Made by a program: the position numbers and the translations under genes. Of a DNA stretch of 64,000 bases, positions 7,864 through 13,467 are shown piece by piece (within the stretch, counting starts at the first letter, position 1; every line of letters starts with the position of its first letter). Under the pieces are notes generated by a model. That model had not been told where the DNA came from, did no database searches, and saw nothing but the letters and a program-made list of their open reading frames with translations. The stretch comes from Streptomyces eurocidicus (GTDB taxonomy: Bacteria; Actinomycetota; Actinomycetes; Streptomycetales; Streptomycetaceae). The stretch spans positions 248,001-312,000 of the forward strand of contig NZ_LGUI01000008.1 of NCBI RefSeq assembly GCF_002891295.1. Reading direction: 5' to 3'.

Positions 7864-9015
7864 TCAACTCCTCAGCAGCAGTGCTGAAGTGGGGACTCCT
7901 TCGCCTGCCGTGACCAGACAGGCGGTGGCGTCGGGGACCTGCGCGGTGGAGGTGCCGCGGAGTTGCCGGACGCCCTCGTTGATCAGGTTGAAGCCATGGA
8001 CGTAAGCCTCGCTGAGACCGCCGCCCGCGGTGTTGAGGGGGAGCCGGCCGCCGAGTTCCAGCGCGCCGCCCTCGGTGAAGGCCGCGCCCTCGCCGCGGCC
8101 GCAGAATCCGTAGCCTTCGAGCGAGAGCGGGACGAGGGCGGTGAAGGCGTCGTAGATCTGCGCGACGTCGACATCGCGCGGGGTGAGGTCGGCGTTCTTC
8201 CAGAGGTGCCGGGCGGCCGTCCAGGCGGGGCCGGTCAGCGGGTCCTCGTTCCAGTAGTTGACCATGCCGTGGTGCTGGGCGGGCAGGCCCTGTGCGGCGG
8301 AGTGCACATACACCGGCCGTCGGCGGCAGTCGCGGGCCCGCTCGGCGGAGACGACGACGCAGGCGAGGGCGCCGTCGGTCTCCAGGCAGTTGTCGAAGAG
8401 GCAGAGGGGTTCGCTGATCCATCGCGAGGTCATGTACATCTCGCGGGTCAGCGGGCGCTCGTACATGATCGCGCGCGGGTTCTGGTTGGCGCGGTTGCGG
8501 CAGGCGAGAGCGACGTGGAAGAGGTGGTCGCGCGTCGCGCCGTACTCGTGCATATAGCGGCGGGTGAGCATGGCGATCTCGTCGGCGGGGCGCAGCAGGC
8601 CGTAGGGGCGGGTCCACTGGGCAGGGGTGGGCAGCTGGGCCCGGGTGTCGCGCCACGGCCGGGGGCCGGAGCCGCGCTTGCGGGAGCGCCAGGCCACGCC
8701 GACATGCGCCTGGCCGGTGGCGATCGCCATGGCGAGGTGGGCGACGGTCGCGCAGGAGCCGCCACCGCCGTAGCCCGCCTTGGCGAAGAAAGTGACGTCG
8801 CCGGCGCCGATGGCCTTGGCGACCTCCACCTCGTCGGTCTCCTCCATCGTGTAGGAGGCGAAGGCATCGACCTGGGACGGAGGGATACCGGCGTCGTCCA
8901 GCGCTTCGAGGACGGCGCGGCAGGCCAAGGTCTTCTCGGATGAGGGGAGTTGCCGTGCGAAGGGGGTCTGTCCTATGCCGACGATCGCGGTCGCGTCCTT
9001 GAGTCCCGCCGACAT
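7864..9015 (-). CDS. Thiolase-fold lipid-transfer protein (acetyl-CoA acetyltransferase-like)
   Basis: 383 residues from ATG 9015, preferred over the upstream GTG at 9021 because that GTG overlaps the GGAGG ribosome site. Thiolase-fold features are DATAIVGIGQTPFARQL, DVAQIYDAFTALVP and the C-terminal LPLNTAGGGLSEAYVHG with its glycine loop. In the nucleophile region (KAGYGGGGSCATVAHLAMAI) the only cysteine is four residues from the classical position, which is glycine. This favours an Ltp-type aldolase or CoA-binding role with the adjacent DUF35 protein. First gene of the thiolase-DUF35-crotonase operon, divergent from the acyl-CoA ligase; one perfect CTGAC palindrome lies between them. Confidence 0.86.
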   Translation of the reverse strand: MSAGLKDATAIVGIGQTPFARQLPSSEKTLACRAVLEALDDAGIPPSQVDAFASYTMEETDEVEVAKAIGAGDVTFFAKAGYGGGGSCATVAHLAMAIATGQAHVGVAWRSRKRGSGPRPWRDTRAQLPTPAQWTRPYGLLRPADEIAMLTRRYMHEYGATRDHLFHVALACRNRANQNPRAIMYERPLTREMYMTSRWISEPLCLFDNCLETDGALACVVVSAERARDCRRRPVYVHSAAQGLPAQHHGMVNYWNEDPLTGPAWTAARHLWKNADLTPRDVDVAQIYDAFTALVPLSLEGYGFCGRGEGAAFTEGGALELGGRLPLNTAGGGLSEAYVHGFNLINEGVRQLRGTSTAQVPDATACLVTAGEGVPTSALLLRS

Positions 9016-9073
9016 CGCCACCTCCGTGCTGTCGCTGTTGTCACTGCTGACAGCGCGGAAGGGTATCGCTAAT

Positions 9074-9088
9074 CTGACGCTTAGTCAG
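9074..9088. promoter_or_regulatory. CTGAC-N5-GTCAG operator, perfect copy
   Basis: CTGACGCTTAGTCAG, perfect palindromic arms. It lies in the roughly 100-base divergent promoter between the thiolase-DUF35-crotonase operon and the acyl-CoA ligase, so one bound repressor could control both. Confidence 0.7.
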
Positions 9089-9117
9089 CCAATGGCGGTG
9101 GGCCGGGAGGTCACGCG

Positions 9118-10941
9118 ATGCGCGGCGATCTGGAATTCATGTCCGTACCCCGGCTGGTCCGTACGGCCGCCGCGCGGTACGGCGACCGTGAGGCGGTGGT
9201 CGAGGGCCGGACCCGGATCGGTTTCGCCCAGCTGGCCGGGCGCGTCGAGCAGGCCGCGGCCGGATGCCTGGCCGCGGGGGTGGTGGCGGGCGACCGGGTG
9301 GCCGTCTGGGCCCCGAATACCCTCGACTGGATCGTCGCGTCGCTGGGCGCCGTCTCGGCCGGCGCGGTCCTCGTCCCGGTCAACACCCGGCTCAAAGGCA
9401 CCGAGGCCGTCGAGGTGCTGGCGCGTACCCGGGCCCGGCTGCTGTTCGTCACCGGCACCTTCCTCGGCACGTCGTACGTCGCCGCCCTGCGGCGGGCGGC
9501 GGGCGGGGGAGCGGGCGCGGGGGCGGCGTGGCGCGGGACGGGGTGCCGGGGGAGGGCGCGGCCGGGGTCCGGGCGGGGCGCCGGGGCCGGTGCCGGCCCG
9601 GCGGAAGGGGCGTTGCCAGGGTTGCCGGAAAGGTCGCTGTCAGGGTTGCCGGAAGGGTCGCTGCCCGGGGTGTCCGAAGGTCCGCTGCCCGGGCTGCCGG
9701 ATCTGCGTGAGGTCGTCGTCCTGGCCGACGACGCCCCCGCCGAGTTCCGCACCTGGAAGGAGTTCCTGGCGGCGGGGGAGTCGCAGCCCGGCTGGGCCGT
9801 ACGGGCGCGGGCCAACACCGTCGGACCCGACGCGGCCTCGGACATCATGTTCACCTCGGGCACCACGGGTGAGCCCAAGGGTGTCGTCGTCACCCACGCC
9901 CAGACGCTGCGCACCTTCGGCGCCTGGTGCGATCTGGCAGGGCTGCGGAGAGGAGACCGCTATCTGATTGTGAACCCCTTCTCCCACACCTTCGGTTACA
10001 AGGCCGGTGTGCTGGCCTGTCTGATGCGGGGCGCGACGATGGTGCCGCAGTCCGTCTTCGCGGCGGACACGGTGCTGGCCAGCGCCGCGACCGAGCGGAT
10101 ATCCGTGCTGCCGGGCCCGCCCACCCTGCTCCAGGCACTGCTCGACCACCCCGGCCGGGCGGCGCACGACCTCTCGTCGCTGAGGCTGGTGGTGACGGGC
10201 GCGGCCATGGTCGACGGGAAGCTCGTGGAGCGGCTGCGGACCGAGCTCGGCGTGCCGGCGGTCCTGACCGCGTACGGGATGAGCGAGGCCACCGGCGTGA
10301 TCACGATGTGCCGGCGCGGGGACCCGCCGGAGGCCGTCGCGGCCTCCTCGGGCCGGGCCCTCCCGGACACCGAGGTCACGGTGGTGGGCGCGGACGGGGA
10401 GGTGCTTCCCCCCGGGGAGCCCGGCGAGGTCCTGGTGCGCGGCTTCCAGGTCATGGCAGGCTACTTCGAGGACCCGGAGGCGACGGCGCGGGCGATCGAC
10501 GCGGCCGGCCGGCTGCACACCGGGGACGTCGGGGTGCTGGACGCCGTGGGCTACCTCCGGATCACCGACCGCGTCAAGGACATGTTCGTGGCCGGCGGGT
10601 TCAACGTCTATCCGGCGGAGGTCGAGCGGCTGCTGGTCCGGCACCCGGGGGTCGCCGAGGTGGCCGTCGTCGGCGTGCCGCACGGCCGGCTGGGCGAGGT
10701 GGGGAAGGCGTTCGTGGTGCGGGGGCGCGACGCCGGGGAGCTGACCGCGGACGCGGTGATCCGCTGGGCGCGCCGGGAGATGGCGAACTACAAGGTGCCG
10801 CGCTCGGTGGAGTTCGTGACGGCACTGCCCCGCAACGCGGCCGGCAAGGTCCTCAAACACGCCCTGCGCGCCCTGCGGCAGGGCGGGGGCAGCGCGGACG
10901 GCGGGAACGACAGGGACGGCGAAGGCCGCAAGGGGCGGTGA
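9118..10941 (+). CDS. Acyl-CoA synthetase (FadD3-like, AMP-forming)
   Basis: 607 residues from ATG 9118 with GGGAGG eight bases upstream. Adenylate-forming motifs are all present: MFTSGTTGEPKGVVVTH, YGMSEATG, GDVGVLD, ITDRVKDMFVAGGFNVYPAEVE and the C-terminal lysine region NAAGKVLKH. It would activate a free acid to its CoA thioester, feeding the dehydrogenase, crotonase and thiolase/DUF35 proteins. Overall look and context recall FadD3-type ligases for steroid ring remnants, but this is inference. Odd feature: about 60 extra residues (residues 125-195, bases about 9490-9700) of Gly/Ala/Arg-rich sequence and short PEGSLPG-type repeats split the N-terminal domain without breaking the frame. 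Confidence 0.88.
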   Translation: MRGDLEFMSVPRLVRTAAARYGDREAVVEGRTRIGFAQLAGRVEQAAAGCLAAGVVAGDRVAVWAPNTLDWIVASLGAVSAGAVLVPVNTRLKGTEAVEVLARTRARLLFVTGTFLGTSYVAALRRAAGGGAGAGAAWRGTGCRGRARPGSGRGAGAGAGPAEGALPGLPERSLSGLPEGSLPGVSEGPLPGLPDLREVVVLADDAPAEFRTWKEFLAAGESQPGWAVRARANTVGPDAASDIMFTSGTTGEPKGVVVTHAQTLRTFGAWCDLAGLRRGDRYLIVNPFSHTFGYKAGVLACLMRGATMVPQSVFAADTVLASAATERISVLPGPPTLLQALLDHPGRAAHDLSSLRLVVTGAAMVDGKLVERLRTELGVPAVLTAYGMSEATGVITMCRRGDPPEAVAASSGRALPDTEVTVVGADGEVLPPGEPGEVLVRGFQVMAGYFEDPEATARAIDAAGRLHTGDVGVLDAVGYLRITDRVKDMFVAGGFNVYPAEVERLLVRHPGVAEVAVVGVPHGRLGEVGKAFVVRGRDAGELTADAVIRWARREMANYKVPRSVEFVTALPRNAAGKVLKHALRALRQGGGSADGGNDRDGEGRKGR

Positions 10942-11405
10942 GGGCGCCGGGCCGAAGGCTCCCGGAGGCCCCGCCCGCCGGGGCCGCGTGCGCCGTGCGG
11001 GACCCGGAAAGTCGCGGTGGCGGCGCCGAACCCCGCCCCCGTTCCTGTCCCCGCCCCCGTCCCCGCCCCCGCGGCCGCGGCCGCCGTCCGGCGTGAGTGG
11101 GACGCCGGGGCCGGTCAGGGGTGCGGCACGGTGCGCGTGCCCGGTCCGGGTATCGGCCGGGCCGTGGTGTCATGGCGCGTCACCGGCCGCACCCCCGCCG
11201 TGAGGCGCGGCTCGTCGCCGTTGCCGGGCGCCGCGCGCCCCGGCGGACCGGAGGGCCGTCGGCTGCCGTCGCCGACCGGCGGATGTGGCCGTGGCACGGC
11301 ACGGGGCCTGGGTGCCGGCCGACTTCCGTGGCGGTGGGCGCGGTCGCCGTACGACCGTGGCGTCGGCTCTCGGCGGATCCGGGTGGTACGAGCGTGCCTC
11401 AGGTG
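10942..11405. other. Intergenic stretch without a convincing gene
   Basis: About 460 bases. Open frames on both strands translate to Pro/Ala/Arg- or Gly-rich sequence with no motif or start signal. A CCCCCGTTCCTGTCCCCGCC-type pyrimidine-rich run lies at about 11035-11075. I see no supported gene. Confidence 0.5.
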
Positions 11406-11672
11406 CTAGCCGACGTGTTCATCGGTGGGGTGGTCGTCCCGCCCGCCGTTGAGACGGTGCGCCGTGGCGCCGGTGGGGTGGTCGTCGTCGATGCCGGTGG
11501 GGTGGTCGTCGTGCGGTGCGCCGTTACCGCCCCCGTGGCCCAGGAAGATGCCGGCCGGGGGGAGGGTGGGGTGGTCGTCGGCGCTTGCGGGCACCGCGGT
11601 GGCGATCGCCGCCGCTGCGGCGAAGGCGGCTATGGCGAGCGCCCGCCTCGTGCGGGTGCGCGTGCTGTTCAT
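11406..11672 (-). CDS. Small secreted protein with DDHPT repeats
   Basis: 88 residues from ATG 11672, chosen because AGGAG lies seven bases upstream. Residues 1-28 (MNSTRTRTRRALAIAAF then an Ala-rich core ending PASA) are a Sec signal peptide. The mature part of about 58 residues has four DDHPT motifs spaced by Gly-rich linkers, for example APHDDHPTGIDDDHPTGATA. It has no cysteine and no anchor, so it is probably released. It is on the same strand as afsS and downstream of it; AfsS itself is built of DDHAGS repeats. I know no function for this family. Repeat resemblance to AfsS is visible; any functional link is inference. Confidence 0.7.
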   Translation of the reverse strand: MNSTRTRTRRALAIAAFAAAAAIATAVPASADDHPTLPPAGIFLGHGGGNGAPHDDHPTGIDDDHPTGATAHRLNGGRDDHPTDEHVG

Positions 11673-11997
11673 TTTCCAACTCCTTTGTTCGGGGGCGGTG
11701 TTGCGGTGGTGATGCCCGTGCACGCGAACGTAGCCTCCGAGGAAGACGGCGTCCGCGACTTGGTCCGGAAACAGGTGAACCTTGGCCTGTCCGCCCGTGT
11801 TCGACGGTGAAAGGCGGCGGCTCGGCGGTGGCCCACCGGCTCCGGACGCTGCGGTCCTGACGATTTCCTGACGCCTTTCGACACATGACCGCAGGGGCCG
11901 GCGTCGACGGCTCCCCCTCCGCGCTGCCGACGCCGGCCCCTGTCAGTCCCCCGTTGGTCGGTCCCCCCGTTGGGACTTACCTGTTCAGTTGTCGTGC
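11673..11997. other. Intergenic, 5' region of the DDHPT gene
   Basis: About 325 bases without a supported gene, presumably including the promoter of the DDHPT gene. Short open frames here are not supported by codon pattern or ribosome sites. Confidence 0.4.
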
Positions 11998-12069
11998 GGG
12001 GCGCCCGGCGGCCGCGGTTCGACTCCCCCGTTCGAGAACGTCAGTCGAACCCCGGCCGCCGGGCGCCCC
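11998..12069. repeat. 27-bp inverted repeat with 18-nt loop
   Basis: Left arm 11998-12024 and right arm 12043-12069 are reverse complements with a single mismatch (GGGGCGCCCGGCGGCC at the outer end, GGTTCGACT at the inner end). The loop contains GTTCGAGAAC, itself a small palindrome, so nested folding is possible. It lies between afsS and the DDHPT gene. No T-run follows on either strand. A strong terminator or mRNA-stabilising hairpin for afsS is the simplest reading; a small mobile-element end cannot be excluded. Confidence 0.65.
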
Positions 12070-12599
12070 TTGGTGCTTTCCCCCCGGCGGTGGATCCCCC
12101 GTGTGCTTCCCCCGTGGCGGATCCTCCGTGGTATTTCCCCCCGTGTGGGTTCCCCGCGCGGCTTTTTTCCCCCCGTCGCGGATCTCCCTTACGGGGCCCC
12201 ACGTGTGGTTCCCCCCACGTGGGGTTTCCCCCGGTGCGGCGGCACTTCCCCCGTCGTGCTCCCCCGTTGTCCGTGCCGCCGCCGCTATGGAATTGTCGGA
12301 CTCATTCCGTGGTGCTCATTCGGTGCTTCCCCCGTGGGTGTTCCACCCGTGAAGTCTTTCCCCCGTGGAACTGCTCTCCTCCGGTTCGGGCACCCGTCCG
12401 CCCGGCTCGCGCCGGACGCCCCCGTGGTGCCTTTCCCTGGAGGTTCCCCACGTCTTTCCCCCTCCGGGTTCCCGCTGCTTTCCCCCGTGCGGTCCCCCGG
12501 TCGTTCCCCCGTGATTCCCCCTGTGGTTCCCCCGTGGTCCCCCAGGTCACCCGGCCGGCCCGGGATTCCGGTCGGCCGGGACCGCTCGGCGGCCCGTGG
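12070..12599. repeat. Pyrimidine-rich tract with many CCCCCGTG repeats, downstream of afsS
   Basis: About 530 bases in which the short unit TTCCCCCGTG or close variants recur many times at irregular spacing, giving marked C/T bias on the plus strand (GGGGGAA-type purine runs in the afsS-sense RNA). Open frames through it are low-complexity Pro/Phe/Ser or Gly/Arg/Thr sequence and are not convincing. It follows the afsS stop codon, so it may be a long 3' UTR or a decayed repeat array. Confidence 0.55.
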
Positions 12600-12854
12600 T
12601 CAGGCGGGCTCGCTGCCGGCGTGGTCGTCCTGCAGGACGTCCAGCGGCGTCGGGCTCCCGGCGTGGTCGTCCATGGGGGCGACCAGCGGCTTGGGGCTCC
12701 CGGCGTGGTCGTCCATCGGGGCGAGCAGCGGCTTCGGGCTGCCCGCGTGGTCGTCCGCCAGCACGTGCTGCGGTGCGGCGAGAGTGGCACCGCCGGCGTG
12801 GTCGTCCTGCGGTGTCGTCACCACTCCCGGCCTGAGCAGTTTTTCGTCGCTCAT
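12600..12854 (-). CDS. afsS: AfsS, small regulator of antibiotic production
   Basis: 84 residues from ATG 12854 (MSDEKLLRPGVVTTP); the GTG at 12863 is rejected because it overlaps the GGAG ribosome site eight bases before the ATG. The protein is mostly repeats: five DDHAG motifs, three of them in 14-residue units of the form DDHAGSPKPLLAPM. AfsS proteins are small, repeat-built activators of secondary metabolism whose gene is switched on by phosphorylated AfsR. Here the gene lies directly downstream of afsR on the same strand, as in S. coelicolor. It is longer than the roughly 60-residue S. coelicolor protein I recall. Molecular activity of the family is not well defined. Confidence 0.88.
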   Translation of the reverse strand: MSDEKLLRPGVVTTPQDDHAGGATLAAPQHVLADDHAGSPKPLLAPMDDHAGSPKPLVAPMDDHAGSPTPLDVLQDDHAGSEPA

Positions 12855-13467
12855 AGCGATCACTCCGTTGGTCAGTGCGAGTCGTCTTGGTGTGAAGGGG
12901 AAGTGGTGCGGTGGTTCTCCGGGATTGCAAAACCCGCCCGGCGACTCCCCCGAGGATCGCCGGACGGGGGATGGGGCTGATCAGGGTGACCACCCCAGAG
13001 GTGAAGCCGTATGCCTCACCTACGACCCGCCTGCCCCCCGACGCGACGGATCGACATGAGTAAGGTTGACGTGTCGCGATAAACGATCGATGAACGGCCA
13101 CGTGAAAGCGCTTTTTCGGAGCCTTTCGGCCCTGGCGCGGTCACGCCGTCGCCCTGTATTGAGCGGTTCCTCACCGGCGTTGTCCGACGAGCCGGTGAGC
13201 CCTCGCACCTCCAGGACCCCGCCGAGCCCCCCGAGCCCCTTGCCCACCACCCCGCTCGGCCACCACCCCGCTCGGCCGCCCCGCCGCGAGACCGCCTCGC
13301 CGCGAGACCGCCCCCCACCGCCCAGCCGCCCGCCCTTCGCCACCGACCCGCACCGTCCTCCCCGCGTACACCCGCCCGCAAACCCCGGACACGGCGGAGC
13401 CGCCCGCTCCCCGGCCGACGGGGTGCGGGCGGCCCTGGCGGACCGGCCCGGTCGTGCCGGGCCCTGC
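12855..13467. other. afsR-afsS intergenic region
   Basis: About 610 bases between the afsR stop and the afsS start. It holds the afsS promoter with the direct repeat at 13078-13095, an unusually long 5' leader of roughly 200 bases, and a Pro/Ser-poor GC-rich part behind afsR. Open frames on either strand show no supported protein. Confidence 0.6.
13078..13095 (-). promoter_or_regulatory. Candidate AfsR / PhoP direct repeat upstream of afsS
   Basis: On the afsS strand: GTTCATC-GATC-GTTTATC, two heptamers with an 11-bp period. SARP-type activators such as AfsR bind heptamer direct repeats with this spacing a short distance upstream of the -10 box, and the Streptomyces PHO box (GTTCACC-like repeats) has the same shape; AfsR and PhoP are reported to compete at afsS. 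A -10-like CAACCT follows after about nine bases. The site is about 220 bases before the afsS ATG. Confidence 0.6.

Noticed and set aside
11970..13059. Plus-strand open frames through the CCCCCGTG tract and antisense to afsS
   Set aside because: Pro/Phe/Ser/Arg-rich translation follows directly from the DNA repeat; no ribosome site or domain, and it would run opposite to afsS.
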